Below, one piece after another: positions 1 to 8,175 of a stretch of 42,068 bases of DNA (position 1 is the first letter of the stretch; the number at the start of each line of letters is the position of its first letter). A program made the position numbers and the translations under genes. The DNA is from Xenophilus sp. L33 (GTDB lineage Bacteria > Pseudomonadota > Gammaproteobacteria > Burkholderiales > Burkholderiaceae_C): assembly GCF_009765735.1 (NCBI RefSeq), contig NZ_LMUW01000039.1, forward strand, positions 1-42,068, given 5' to 3'. Under the pieces are notes generated by a model. The model was not told where the DNA came from, made no database searches, and was given only the letters and a program-made list of their open reading frames with translations.

Positions 1-1588
1 GCACCGTGCCATCGCCGGTGGCCGGCGCGATCCTGCCGTCGACCTGCGCGCTGCCGCCCGGCACCACCAGGTTGAGCCGCCCGCTGCCGGACTGCTGGTC
101 GATGTTCGCCTGCAGCCGGCCGTCGAGGCTGGCGCCGTCGGCCTCCAGCCGCAGGCTGCGCAGGTCGAGCAGGCCGTCTTGCCACTGGCCCTGAGCCTGC
201 GCGCGCTCCAACCGCAGGCCGATGTTGCCGGCCGCGCCGGCGCCGCCGCGGGCCTGCAGCGCCAGGTCGAACAGGAGCGCCGGACCGCGCTGCTCGGCGG
301 TCACCCGGCCGCTCACCGGCGCGCCCGCCAGGTCGGTCAGCAGCGCGCCCGGCTGCACGTTGGTCAGCGTGAGGCTGGCCTTCCAGGGCGCCGGCGCCGG
401 GCTCCAGCTGCCTTCGGCGTCGATGCGGCCGCCGCCGGCGCGCACTGTGGCTTCGGGCAGGGTCCAGGTGCTGCCGTCGAAGCTGGCGCGGGCCTGCAGC
501 TGCTCGACCGGCAGATGGGCCTTGTCCCAGGGGCCGGGCTCGTCGTTGCGCAGGTCGGTCTTCAGGTGCCAGCCCTGCGGCGTGCCGGCGACGGCGGCTT
601 CCGGGCCGGCCTCGAAGCTGCCGCTCAGCAGCGTGGTCGGCGCCTGCGGCCAGAGGCTGGCCAGGTCAACGTTCTGCAGCTCGGCCTTGGCGTCGATCAC
701 CGGCTGCGGCTGCCACGGCGCCAGGTGCGCTTCCAGGTCGGCCTGCATCGGATGCTCGGCGTCCGCGTCGGCCGGCTTCAGGTGCGCGTCGACCGCCAGC
801 CGCGCATCGGCGCCCGAGAGCGTGCCCTGCACCGTCGCGTCGGCCAGCACCTCGATGCTGCGGTCGTCGGCCAGCGGCGCCTTGACCCGGCCGTCGAGCT
901 TGGCGTCGATGGCCATCGGCGCCGGTCCCTGCAGGTCGACCTGGGCGCTGTAGTGGCCGTCTGCGACGTCGACGCCGGCGATCTCCAGCTGGTGATGGGC
1001 ATTGGCGTAGCGGTAGTGGCCGCTCAGCCCGGTGGCTTCGAGCGGCGGCGGACCGGCCCAGCGCAGGCGGTCGACCTCGAAGGGCAGGTCGACCTCGATC
1101 GGCAGCTCGATCGACTGCAGCGGCTCGAGCGGCGGCGCCGGTTGCGTGGGCGGCGGCCCGCGGCGCTCGATGTCGACGCTGGCCGCGTGCACCTCGCCCA
1201 GCTGCACCCGCCGCCGCAGCAGCGGCTCCAGGCGCCAGCCGATGCGGGCATCGGTCACCTCGACCGCCAGGCTCTCGCTTTCCCAGCGCAGCCAGCCGAT
1301 GCGCCCGCCGGCGCGCAGCGAACCGCTGACGTCGCGGCTGGCCAGCGTCTGCCCGGGCGGCAGGAAGCGCGCGGTCTGCGCCAGCGCGAAGGCCAGCGAC
1401 TGGTTCGACCCCAGCCACCACCAGGCGCCGCCGGCCAGGAGGCCGATCGCCAGCACCAGGCCGAGCACCGTCCAGCCGAGCCCGCGCAGCAGCCGCAGGC
1501 CCCACGAGCGCTTGCGCACCGGCGCCGGCACCGGCGTCTCCGGCGACGGATCGGCGCTGTCCTCGATGGCGTCCGTCGGCTCGCTCAT
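1..1588 (-). CDS. tamB: TamB, translocation and assembly module inner-membrane component (3' end outside window)
   Basis: About 529 codons are visible, from an ATG at 1588 to the window edge with no stop, so the C-terminal part, including the DUF490/TamB domain, is missing. The visible protein has a short acidic/proline-rich N-terminus, a basic KR patch, one hydrophobic anchor at about residues 38-58 (rich in L, G and A, ending in WWWLG), then a long repetitive beta-rich periplasmic region of LxG and DG repeats, as in TamB/AsmA-like bridging proteins. TamB spans the periplasm and works with TamA in outer-membrane protein insertion or phospholipid transport. The start lies 5 bases after the tamA stop, with AGGA just upstream, so the two are co-transcribed and probably translationally coupled. 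Family assignment rests on the architecture and the tamA neighbour. Confidence 0.87.
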   Translation of the reverse strand, partial: MSEPTDAIEDSADPSPETPVPAPVRKRSWGLRLLRGLGWTVLGLVLAIGLLAGGAWWWLGSNQSLAFALAQTARFLPPGQTLASRDVSGSLRAGGRIGWLRWESESLAVEVTDARIGWRLEPLLRRRVQLGEVHAASVDIERRGPPPTQPAPPLEPLQSIELPIEVDLPFEVDRLRWAGPPPLEATGLSGHYRYANAHHQLEIAGVDVADGHYSAQVDLQGPAPMAIDAKLDGRVKAPLADDRSIEVLADATVQGTLSGADARLAVDAHLKPADADAEHPMQADLEAHLAPWQPQPVIDAKAELQNVDLASLWPQAPTTLLSGSFEAGPEAAVAGTPQGWHLKTDLRNDEPGPWDKAHLPVEQLQARASFDGSTWTLPEATVRAGGGRIDAEGSWSPAPAPWKASLTLTNVQPGALLTDLAGAPVSGRVTAEQRGPALLFDLALQARGGAGAAGNIGLRLERAQAQGQWQDGLLDLRSLRLEADGASLDGRLQANIDQQSGSGRLNLVVPGGSAQVDGRIAPATGDGTV

Positions 1589-1593
1589 CGGTC

Positions 1594-3483
1594 CTAGAAG
1601 GTGAAGCCCAGGCGCAGGCCGAGGCGGAAGGAATGGCCCTGGATGCCGTAGGCGATGTCCATCGCCACCGGCCCGACCGGGCTGGCCCAGCGGGCGCCGA
1701 CGCCGACGCCGACCTTGGCCGAGAAGTCCGACGGATGGTCGGCCACCGAGCCGACGTCGACGAAGGTGGTGCCTTCCCAGGCGCTCAGCTGGCCGTTGTA
1801 GACGATCGGTCGCTGGTATTCGACGCTGCCGACCGCCATGTAGCGGCCCGCGATGATCTGGCCGTCAGGCCGGATCGCGCCGATCGAGCGGTAGCCGTAG
1901 CCGCGCACCGTGGTGTCGCCGCCGGTCAGGAAGTCGAGGGTCGACGGGATCTGCGCGGCGTCCTGCGCCACCACCGCGCCCGCCTCGGCGCGCAGCTGGA
2001 TGCGGGCGCTGCGCGACTGGGTCTTGTCGTCGTTGCGCACCGTGTCGGCCGGCACGAAGCCGACCCAGCGCGCGTAGGTGCGGGTGAAGGGCAGGCGCGG
2101 GCCGGTCAGCGTATAGCCGGCGCCCAGTTCCAGCGCGATGCCCTGGCCGCGGCTGGGCTGGCCGTTGTTGTCGAAATAGCGGCCGCTCCAGTTCCAGTTG
2201 ATGCTGAGCGCCGAGGCCGAGGGCGGCGGGTCGAAGCCGTGGTTCTGCGCGTAGTCGTACTGCAGGAAGTAGCTGCGGTCGATGTGGTCGCCGGCCTGGC
2301 TGCGGCCGCCCCGCAGGCGGCCGCTGTCGACCGTGTAGCTGCCGGAGATTTCGCTCTTCAGCAGCGCCGAGGTGAAGGAGCGCCAGCCGTTGTCGTCGGG
2401 CACCGCGGTCCAGTCGGTGCCGACCGACTGCGCCGTTCGGTCGATCGAGATGCGCGACACGGCGCGCCAGTCGAGGATCGGCAGGTCGTTGTACGAATGG
2501 TCGAGCGAGAGACGGGCGCCGGTGTCGGTGGTGAAGCCGACGCCCAGAACCACCCGCTGCATCGGCGCCTCGCGCAGCTGGGCGACCACCGGCGCGGCCT
2601 GCGGGTCGGTGTCGCGGGTCTGCAGCGACAGGAACACCGAGTCGAAGTAGCCGCTGCTGGCCAGGCGCTGCTGGGCGTCCAGCATCTGCTGCTGGTCGTA
2701 GTCGGAGCCGGTGGGCAGGCGTGCCAGCCGCCGCACGATGTCGGCGTCGTAACGCTGGTTGCCCTGCGCCACCAGCGGCCCGAAGCGATAGGCCGGCCCG
2801 GAGGCGTAGGTGACGCCCAGGCGCGCCTCGCTTCGGTCGGCGTCGATGTCGGCCTGGCTGGTCAGCACGCTGCCGGTGGCGTAGCGGTGCGCGGTGAGGT
2901 TGCGCAGCGCGGCGGCCTTGGCAGCGTCCCAGGCCTGCTGGTTGAACGGCTGGCCGGCGCGCAGGGTCCAGCCGGTGCGGGTCGAGTCGATGCGCGGGCC
3001 GGAGCCGGCATCGGTGGTGATCGGGCCGCTGAAGTCGATCTGCACCGTCGACACCTTCGTGATCTCGCCCGGCTCGACCGTGATCGAGACTTCGCGCGGC
3101 GCCTTGCCGCCGGGCGTGTCCTTCAGCTCCAGCGTGAGCCTGGGCGTGAAGTAGCCGAGCGTGGCCAGCAGCTCGCGGGTGTTGCCTTCGGCGGCGACCA
3201 TCAGGCGCGAGATCTCGATCGCGCCGAGGTCGCTCAGCTGGCGGTAGCGCTGGATCTCGAGGTGCCGCTCCAGGTAGTCGCGCACCGTGTCGGGCGCGAC
3301 CACGACGACCGTGAAGGCGTCACCGGCCTTCGGGTTCTCGTCGCCGCCGACCGCGTTGGCGCTGTCGGCGGGCGGCTGCTTGTCGCGCGAAGGCAGCAGG
3401 CTGCAGCCGGACAGCATCAGGGCGGCTGCAAATAAAAACGCCGGCAAGCACGCCGGCGCGAGAGATCGGGCCACCCTGAACAT
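1594..3483 (-). CDS. tamA: TamA, Omp85/BamA-family outer-membrane assembly protein
   Basis: 629 residues. An N-terminal signal (MFRVARS... with a hydrophobic core) ends in L-S-G-C, which matches a lipoprotein signal-peptidase II box. POTRA-like domains follow up to about residue 310 (motif GNQRYDADIVRRLARLPTG), then a C-terminal Omp85 beta-barrel with GGDTTVRGYGYRSIG and a terminal aromatic strand ending in GLRLGFTF. Size and order fit TamA rather than BamA, which is longer with five POTRA domains. I chose the ATG at 3483 because it begins the signal peptide; an in-frame start 42 bases upstream would add an implausible leader, and no strong ribosome site is visible. The gene sits 57 bases after the oxygenase gene on the same strand and directly before tamB. 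The protein should act in the outer membrane. Confidence 0.9.
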   Translation of the reverse strand: MFRVARSLAPACLPAFLFAAALMLSGCSLLPSRDKQPPADSANAVGGDENPKAGDAFTVVVVAPDTVRDYLERHLEIQRYRQLSDLGAIEISRLMVAAEGNTRELLATLGYFTPRLTLELKDTPGGKAPREVSITVEPGEITKVSTVQIDFSGPITTDAGSGPRIDSTRTGWTLRAGQPFNQQAWDAAKAAALRNLTAHRYATGSVLTSQADIDADRSEARLGVTYASGPAYRFGPLVAQGNQRYDADIVRRLARLPTGSDYDQQQMLDAQQRLASSGYFDSVFLSLQTRDTDPQAAPVVAQLREAPMQRVVLGVGFTTDTGARLSLDHSYNDLPILDWRAVSRISIDRTAQSVGTDWTAVPDDNGWRSFTSALLKSEISGSYTVDSGRLRGGRSQAGDHIDRSYFLQYDYAQNHGFDPPPSASALSINWNWSGRYFDNNGQPSRGQGIALELGAGYTLTGPRLPFTRTYARWVGFVPADTVRNDDKTQSRSARIQLRAEAGAVVAQDAAQIPSTLDFLTGGDTTVRGYGYRSIGAIRPDGQIIAGRYMAVGSVEYQRPIVYNGQLSAWEGTTFVDVGSVADHPSDFSAKVGVGVGARWASPVGPVAMDIAYGIQGHSFRLGLRLGFTF

Positions 3484-3540
3484 GCGGCGATTTTGACAGC
3501 ATGCGCGACCGGCCCCGGCCCGCACGCGGTCGGCCGCGGT

Positions 3541-4458
3541 TCAGCGCCCCGTGAGCTTCTTGGCGAGCGTCCAGGCCAGCGGCGGCGTCAGCCCGCGCAC
3601 CACCGCCTTGACGCGGTCGACCCGGTGGGTGTGCATGAAGAGCGAAGCCGACTCGTCGCCGGTCTGCTTGCCGGCCACCGGGCTGGTGTAGAAGTAGGCC
3701 GCGACCGAGCGGCGCGGGCGGCCGTCGGGCGTCGCCAGCGGCACCGTGTGGCCGTGGTAGCTGGTCTTGCCGTGCGGCAGGATGATCGTGTGGCCGAATT
3801 CCGGCTGCACCGTGGTGATGCAGCGGTCCTGCACCTTGTCCCACAGCTCCAGCGCCGAGCCCCACTCCGGCTGCCAGCCCTTGTTCAGGTAGGTGATGAC
3901 GACCATCTCGTTCTTCAGGCCGTTGTGGCGATGGCGGTCGAAGTCGCGATGCACTGCGAAGGTGGCGCCGGTGCGGCTTTCGTGCAGGCCGCCGCCGAAC
4001 AGCTTCGGGTCGGGCAGCAGGTAGGCCGTGCCGGTGATGCCCGACAGCCACTCGGTGAACCAGCCCGAATTGAGAATGTCGAAATACAGCTGGGAGGCCG
4101 GGCCGAGCTTGGTGCCGAGCACCGAGCGCCGGGTCGACTCGTAGCGGCTCTTGACGTCGGCCCAGGAGGCGCCCGGCAGGTCGTCGAATTCCTCCAGCAC
4201 CAGCTCCAGCAGCCGCGGATTGAAGATGCCATCGACCACCAGGTGCGGGAAGGGCTTGCCGTCGAGCAGGCGGGCCCGCAGGCTTTCGATCTTCTCGGGG
4301 GTGAACAGCGAACGGTCGACCAGCTCGGCGATGTCCAGGCGCACGCCGCGGACGCTGAGGAAGTCCGAGGTGGGTCGGAGCATGGCTTCGGGCAGTTCCA
4401 TGACGTTCGAGGGCGGCTCGGCGGAGGCCCCGGGCGGGAACGAAAGAAGTGCGGACAT
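3541..4458 (-). CDS. 2-oxoglutarate/Fe(II)-dependent oxygenase family protein
   Basis: 305 residues with the double-stranded beta-helix signature of prolyl-4-hydroxylase-like 2OG-Fe(II) oxygenases. The HxD metal pair is H170-R171-D172 (AVHRDFDRH). The distal histidine is H235 or H237 in SYHGHTV, followed by a PRRSVAAYFYT segment that supplies the arginine expected to bind 2-oxoglutarate. The central part NEMVVITYLNKGWQPEWGSALELW is typical of bacterial relatives of the Ofd1/P4H group. The start is well supported by GAGGAGGT about 8 bases upstream of the ATG. The substrate is unknown: the family hydroxylates proteins, small molecules or surface polymers. It lies between the VWA gene and tamA on the same strand, with 152 bases upstream that could hold its promoter. 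Fold assignment is firm; the biological role is not. Confidence 0.8.
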   Translation of the reverse strand: MSALLSFPPGASAEPPSNVMELPEAMLRPTSDFLSVRGVRLDIAELVDRSLFTPEKIESLRARLLDGKPFPHLVVDGIFNPRLLELVLEEFDDLPGASWADVKSRYESTRRSVLGTKLGPASQLYFDILNSGWFTEWLSGITGTAYLLPDPKLFGGGLHESRTGATFAVHRDFDRHRHNGLKNEMVVITYLNKGWQPEWGSALELWDKVQDRCITTVQPEFGHTIILPHGKTSYHGHTVPLATPDGRPRRSVAAYFYTSPVAGKQTGDESASLFMHTHRVDRVKAVVRGLTPPLAWTLAKKLTGR

Positions 4459-4610
4459 GGTGCAGGACCTCCTCGATGAATCGCTTGGTACTAGTGTCTG
4501 AATCCTTAAGTGTTAACTGTAACGTGCGGATGCAACTTTTGCCAGTGGTTCAAGCCCTCGGCTGACCCACAAATGCCGGTTTTGGGGTTATATGCCGAAC
4601 GGCCGAGGCC
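4459..4610. other. Intergenic region, probable promoter/leader of the oxygenase gene
   Basis: This 152-base stretch between the VWA gene stop and the oxygenase start is visibly less GC-rich than its surroundings, especially around 4495-4545. It contains the strong Shine-Dalgarno of the oxygenase gene (minus strand, 4466-4473 area). A 7-base inverted pair (CCTCGGC near 4556, GCCGAGG near 4601) brackets a loop of nearly 40 bases and has no T-run, so it is a poor terminator candidate. I could not find a convincing -35/-10 pair. No tRNA or small ORF was seen. Confidence 0.35.
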
Positions 4611-5798
4611 TCACTTCGACAACAGCCGCATCGCGTCTTCGAGTCCGCGGAGTGTGAGTGGATACATACGGTGGGAAACCAGCTGTTGGATCACCGCAAT
4701 GCTCTGCCGGTATTGCCAGACGCCTTGCGGCTCCGGGTTGATCCAGGCGAACTTCGGGAAGGCGTGGGTCAACCGCTGCATCCACTCGGCCCCCGATTCC
4801 TCGTTGTTGTATTCGACGCTGCCGCCCGGCTGCAGGATCTCGTACGGGCTCATGGTCGCGTCGCCGACGAAGATCAACTTGTAGTCCTTGTTGTACTTGC
4901 GAATGATGTCGACGGTGGCGAACTTCTCCGAGAAGCGGCGCCGGTTGTTCTTCCACATGAAGTCGTAGACGCAGTTGTGGAAGTAGTAGAACTCCAGGTG
5001 CTTGAACTCGGTCTTGACCGCCGAGAACAGCTCCTCCACCCGCTGGATGTGCTCGTCCATCGTGCCGCCGACGTCCATCAGCAGCAGCACCTTGACGTTG
5101 TTGTGGCGCTCCGGCCGCATCTTGATGTCGAGGTAGCCCGCATTGGCGGCGGTGCTGTGGATGGTGTCGTCGAGGTCCAGTTCCTCGTCATGGCCCTCGC
5201 GCGCGAACTTGCGCAGCCGCCGGAGCGCGATCTTGATGTTGCGTGTGCCCAGTTCCTGGGTGTCGTCGTAGTCCTTGTAGGCCCGCTGGTCCCAGACCTT
5301 GACCGCGCTCTTGTTCTTGCCGGCGCCGCCGATGCGCACGCCCTGCGGGTTGTAGCCGCCGTTGCCGAAAGGCGAGGTGCCGCCGGTGCCGATCCACTTG
5401 TTGCCGCCCTCGTGGCGCTCCTTCTGCTCCTCGAAGCGCTTCTTGAGCGTCTCCATGAGCTCGTCCCAGCCCATCTTCTCGATCTTGGCCTTCTCCTCGG
5501 CGGTGAACTCGCGCTCGAGCGTCTTGCGCAGCCAGTCGAGCGGCACCTCCTTGGTGAAGTCGGTCAACATCTCGACGCCCTTGAAGTAGCCGGCGAAGGC
5601 GCGGTCGAACTTGTCGTAGTGCTTCTCGTCCTTGACCAGCGCGGTGCGCGACAGGTAGTAGAAGTCGTCCAGGCCGTAGGCGCCGTCGGAATTCGGGCCC
5701 ACCACGTCGGCCTGCAGAGCCTCGAGCAGCGTGAGGTATTCCTTGACCGAGACCGGCAGCTTGGCCGAACGCAGGGTGTAGAAGAAGTCGATCAGCAT
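4611..5798 (-). CDS. VWA domain-containing CoxE-like protein
   Basis: 395 residues. The N-terminal half (MLIDFFYTLRSAKLPVSVKEYL...) is the helical region typical of CoxE-like proteins that pair with MoxR ATPases. A glycine-rich linker (WIGTGGTSPFGNGG) and a conserved basic stretch follow. The C-terminal von Willebrand A fold begins near VLLLMDVGGTMDEH, with the MIDAS-equivalent at D242-V-G-G-T246; the usual DxSxS serines are replaced by glycines, as is common in this subfamily. A second acidic segment, IFVGDATMSPYE, sits where later metal-site residues belong. MoxR/VWA pairs are thought to act as chaperone-like maturation systems, often for metal or cofactor insertion. The gene is last in a three-gene unit, 6 bases after the GNAT gene. 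The client is unknown. Confidence 0.88.
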   Translation of the reverse strand: MLIDFFYTLRSAKLPVSVKEYLTLLEALQADVVGPNSDGAYGLDDFYYLSRTALVKDEKHYDKFDRAFAGYFKGVEMLTDFTKEVPLDWLRKTLEREFTAEEKAKIEKMGWDELMETLKKRFEEQKERHEGGNKWIGTGGTSPFGNGGYNPQGVRIGGAGKNKSAVKVWDQRAYKDYDDTQELGTRNIKIALRRLRKFAREGHDEELDLDDTIHSTAANAGYLDIKMRPERHNNVKVLLLMDVGGTMDEHIQRVEELFSAVKTEFKHLEFYYFHNCVYDFMWKNNRRRFSEKFATVDIIRKYNKDYKLIFVGDATMSPYEILQPGGSVEYNNEESGAEWMQRLTHAFPKFAWINPEPQGVWQYRQSIAVIQQLVSHRMYPLTLRGLEDAMRLLSK

Positions 5799-5804
5799 GG
5801 CGAA

Positions 5805-6428
5805 TCACTCCTTGAGCAAGGCAGGGGAGGCGGGTGCGCGGGGTTTGTCCAGCAGGTAGAGCAGCTGCGCCTTCACCTCGGGCCATTCGCCCGAGCGGAG
5901 GCTGTACATCACGGTGTCGCGGATGGTGCCGTCGCGGCGCAGCGCATGGCCGCGGATCACGCCGTCCTTCTTCGCGCCGAGCCGCTCGATCGCCTGCTGC
6001 GACGCGTGATTGAAGTTGTCGGTGCGCCAGCCCACCACGTGGCAGCCGAGCGTCTCGAAGGCATGCGTGAGCATCAGCAGCTTGCAGGTGGTGTTGACGT
6101 GGGTGCGCTGGCAGCGCTTGGCATACCAGGTGTAGCCGATCTCGACCCGCCGGATCGCCGGCACGATGTCGTGGTAGCTGGTGCTGCCGAGCACCGTGCC
6201 GCTGGCCTCGTCGGTGACCGCGAAGGCGAAGCGGCTGCCGGCCTCGCGCATCTGCAGGGCGGTCTCGATGTAGCCGCGAGTGTCCTGCGGCTCGGGGACT
6301 GAGGTGATGCGAAGCTTCCAGAGCTCGCCGTCGGCGGCGGCGGCGCGCAGGCCTTCTTCATGAGCCAGCGCCAGGGGAACCAGCGCGACGCCGCGCGCTG
6401 TCAGCGTGACCGGTTCGACGAAAGCCAT
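5805..6428 (-). CDS. GNAT family N-acetyltransferase (RimJ/RimL-like)
   Basis: 207 residues of the RimJ/RimL-type GNAT class: an N-terminal VTLTARGVALVPLALAHEEGL strand-helix unit, a central EIGYTWYAKRCQRTHVNTTCKLLMLTHAFE block where the acetyl-CoA pyrophosphate loop lies (the Q/RxxGxG/A motif is degenerate, here QRTHVN), and the conserved C-terminal GWRTDNFNHASQQAIERLGAKKDGVIRGHALRRDGTIRDTVMYSL. Such enzymes acetylate protein N-termini, amino sugars or small amines. The gene starts 4 bases after the MoxR stop and ends 6 bases before the VWA start, so it is embedded in that operon. Substrate cannot be read from sequence; a modification role linked to the MoxR/VWA client is only a contextual idea. 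Confidence 0.85.
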   Translation of the reverse strand: MAFVEPVTLTARGVALVPLALAHEEGLRAAAADGELWKLRITSVPEPQDTRGYIETALQMREAGSRFAFAVTDEASGTVLGSTSYHDIVPAIRRVEIGYTWYAKRCQRTHVNTTCKLLMLTHAFETLGCHVVGWRTDNFNHASQQAIERLGAKKDGVIRGHALRRDGTIRDTVMYSLRSGEWPEVKAQLLYLLDKPRAPASPALLKE

Positions 6429-6432
6429 GGCG

Positions 6433-7296
6433 TCAGCGATTGTTCCGCTGCATGAACACCAGCTTCTCGAACAGGGTCACGTCCTGTTCGTTCTTGAGCA
6501 GCGCGCCGACCAGCGGCGGCACCGCGACCTTGTCGTCCTTGCTCTGCAGCGCCTCGAGCGGGATGTCTTCGGCGACCAGCAGCTTGAGCCAGTCGAGCAG
6601 CTCGGAGGTCGAGGGCTTCTTCTTGATGCCGGGCAGGTTGCGCACGTCGTAGAAGGTCTTCATCGCGGCGGTCAGCAGTTCCTGCTTGAGGCCCGGGAAG
6701 TGCACCGCGACGATGCTCTTCATCGTGTCGGCGTCGGGGAACTTGATGTAGTGGAAGAAGCAGCGGCGCAGGAAGGCGTCGGGCAGTTCCTTCTCGTTGT
6801 TCGAGGTGATGAAGACCACCGGGCGGTGCTTGGCGCGGATCAGCTCGCGGGTCTCGTAGCAGTAGAACTCCATGCGGTCGATCTCGCGCAGGAGGTCGTT
6901 GGGGAATTCGATGTCGGCCTTGTCGATCTCGTCGATCAGGAGCGCCACCGGCTGCTCGGCGGTGAAGGCCTGCCACAGCACGCCCTTGACGATGTAGTTG
7001 TGGATGTCCTTGACCCGCTCGCCGCCGTCGACGTCCTTGAGCTGCGAGTCGCGCAGGCGGCTCACCGCGTCATATTCGTAGAGGCCCTGCTGCGCCTTGG
7101 TGGTCGACTTGATGTGCCACTGCAGGAGCGGCAGGCCGAGCGATTGCGCCACTTCCTCGGCCAGCATCGTCTTGCCGGTGCCGGGTTCTCCCTTGACGAG
7201 CAGCGGGCGCTTGAGGGTGATGGCGGCGTTGACCGCGAGCATCAGGTCCTGGGTGGCGACGTAGTTGTCGGAACCCTTGAATTTCATGGATGACAT
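6433..7296 (-). CDS. MoxR family AAA+ ATPase
   Basis: 287 residues. The Walker A motif is GEPGTGKT (residues 36-43), Walker B is ALLIDEIDKAD, sensor 1 is PVVFITSNNEKELPDAFLRRC with an arginine finger, and the C-terminal helical lid follows. This is the MoxR-type AAA+ layout. MoxR ATPases cooperate with VWA proteins to remodel or activate client proteins. It is the first gene of the MoxR-GNAT-VWA operon and diverges from cytochrome c4. The start at 7296 (MSSMKF) is used here; the ATG at 7287 (MKFKGSDNY) is an equally plausible alternative, since neither has a strong ribosome site. No transmembrane segment is seen, so the protein is cytoplasmic. Confidence 0.9.
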   Translation of the reverse strand: MSSMKFKGSDNYVATQDLMLAVNAAITLKRPLLVKGEPGTGKTMLAEEVAQSLGLPLLQWHIKSTTKAQQGLYEYDAVSRLRDSQLKDVDGGERVKDIHNYIVKGVLWQAFTAEQPVALLIDEIDKADIEFPNDLLREIDRMEFYCYETRELIRAKHRPVVFITSNNEKELPDAFLRRCFFHYIKFPDADTMKSIVAVHFPGLKQELLTAAMKTFYDVRNLPGIKKKPSTSELLDWLKLLVAEDIPLEALQSKDDKVAVPPLVGALLKNEQDVTLFEKLVFMQRNNR

Positions 7297-7395
7297 GGGG
7301 CAGCGAAGAAAGCAGGGTGGTTGAAAGAAGACACCGTCGACCTGCGCTGCGTGGCACCAGGAGGTTCACGCCCGGGTCTTTGACGGACCCCCGCA

Positions 7396-7401
7396 TATAA
7401 T
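7396..7401 (+). promoter_or_regulatory. Consensus -10 box upstream of cytochrome c4
   Basis: A perfect TATAAT on the plus strand lies 51 bases before the cytochrome c4 ATG, inside the 156-base divergent gap between the MoxR gene and cytochrome c4. No matching -35 is visible at 16-18 bases; TTGACG at 7380-7385 is too close. The box is striking in this GC-rich DNA. The start site is inferred. Confidence 0.5.
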
Positions 7402-7452
7402 CGAAAGTTGATTAGAAAAACCTGTAGCTCCACGAGAGATTGTGCGCGCAAA

Positions 7453-8139
7453 ATGAACAAGTTGTTGACCACGGTGTTTGCCCTTGCTGTCGCTTGCGTG
7501 ACGCTCTCGGCCCAGGCCCAGAAGATCACCGGCAACGCTGAAGCGGGTTCCAAGAAGATCGCCATGTGCATGGGCTGCCACGGCATCATCGGCTACCAGG
7601 CCACCTTCCCCGAGATCTACAAGGTGCCCATGATCGCGGGCCAGAACGCCACCTACATCATCGCGGCGCTCACCGAATACCAGCAGGGCGACCGCAAGCA
7701 CCCGACCATGCGCGCGATCGCTTCCTCGCTCAGCGAGCAGGACATCGCCGACCTCGCCGCCTACTACAGCCAGCTCGGCGTCAAGGAAGGCGACGCGCCG
7801 CCGGCCACCGCCAAGGCGCCCGACGCCGCGGTCCAGGCGCTCATCTCGCGCGACGCCGACAACGCCTGCACCAAGTGCCACGGCGCCAACTTCAACACCC
7901 CGAACGACGGCACCGTGCCCAAGCTGGCCGGCCAGCATGCCGACTACCTGTTCGCGGCGCTCAAGGCCTACAAGGTCCAGGGCAGCGGCGTCGACCGCGG
8001 CCGCACCAACGGCGTCATGAGCGGCCAAGCCAAGAAGTACAGCAACGACGAGCTGAAGGAACTGGCCAGCTACATCAGCTCGCTGCCGGGCGACGTCAAG
8101 ACGGTGCCGGAGTCGCGCTTCCACCACGCCGACGAATAA
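7453..8139 (+). CDS. Cytochrome c4 family di-haem protein
   Basis: 228 residues. A signal peptide (MNKLLTTVFALAVACVTLSAQAQ, cleavage after about residue 22) is followed by two similar class I cytochrome domains. The first has haem site C39-M-G-C42-H43, the second C139-T-K-C142-H143. Each is followed by a probable axial methionine region (PTMRAIASSLSEQD; GVMSGQAKKYSND). Two c-type domains in about 200 mature residues match cytochrome c4, a periplasmic electron donor to terminal oxidases; the aa3 oxidase genes lie about 22 kb away in this window. I chose the ATG at 7453 because it begins the signal peptide; an earlier TTG in frame would put a polar stretch in front. The gene converges with the DUF1841 gene. 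Confidence 0.9.
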   Translation: MNKLLTTVFALAVACVTLSAQAQKITGNAEAGSKKIAMCMGCHGIIGYQATFPEIYKVPMIAGQNATYIIAALTEYQQGDRKHPTMRAIASSLSEQDIADLAAYYSQLGVKEGDAPPATAKAPDAAVQALISRDADNACTKCHGANFNTPNDGTVPKLAGQHADYLFAALKAYKVQGSGVDRGRTNGVMSGQAKKYSNDELKELASYISSLPGDVKTVPESRFHHADE

Positions 8140-8153
8140 GCGCCGGCGAACAA

Positions 8154-8175
8154 GCGGGACTTCCTTCAGTCCCGC
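8154..8175. terminator. Inverted repeat between convergent cytochrome c4 and DUF1841 genes
   Basis: A perfect 8-base stem (GCGGGACT at 8154-8161 and AGTCCCGC at 8168-8175) with a 6-base loop lies 14 bases after the cytochrome c4 stop and overlaps the DUF1841 stop codon. There is no T-run on either side, so it is not a classical intrinsic terminator. It may slow transcription or protect the 3' end of the cytochrome message. Confidence 0.4.

Noticed and set aside
179..1597. Long plus-strand open frame of over 470 codons opposite tamB
   Set aside because: Low-complexity Arg/Ala/Gln-rich translation, no family motif, and it lies exactly antisense to the TamB frame; high GC content makes such frames common.
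3493..3498. Perfect TTGACA on the plus strand near the tamA start
   Set aside because: No -10 at a usable distance and it points antisense into the oxygenase gene; probably chance.
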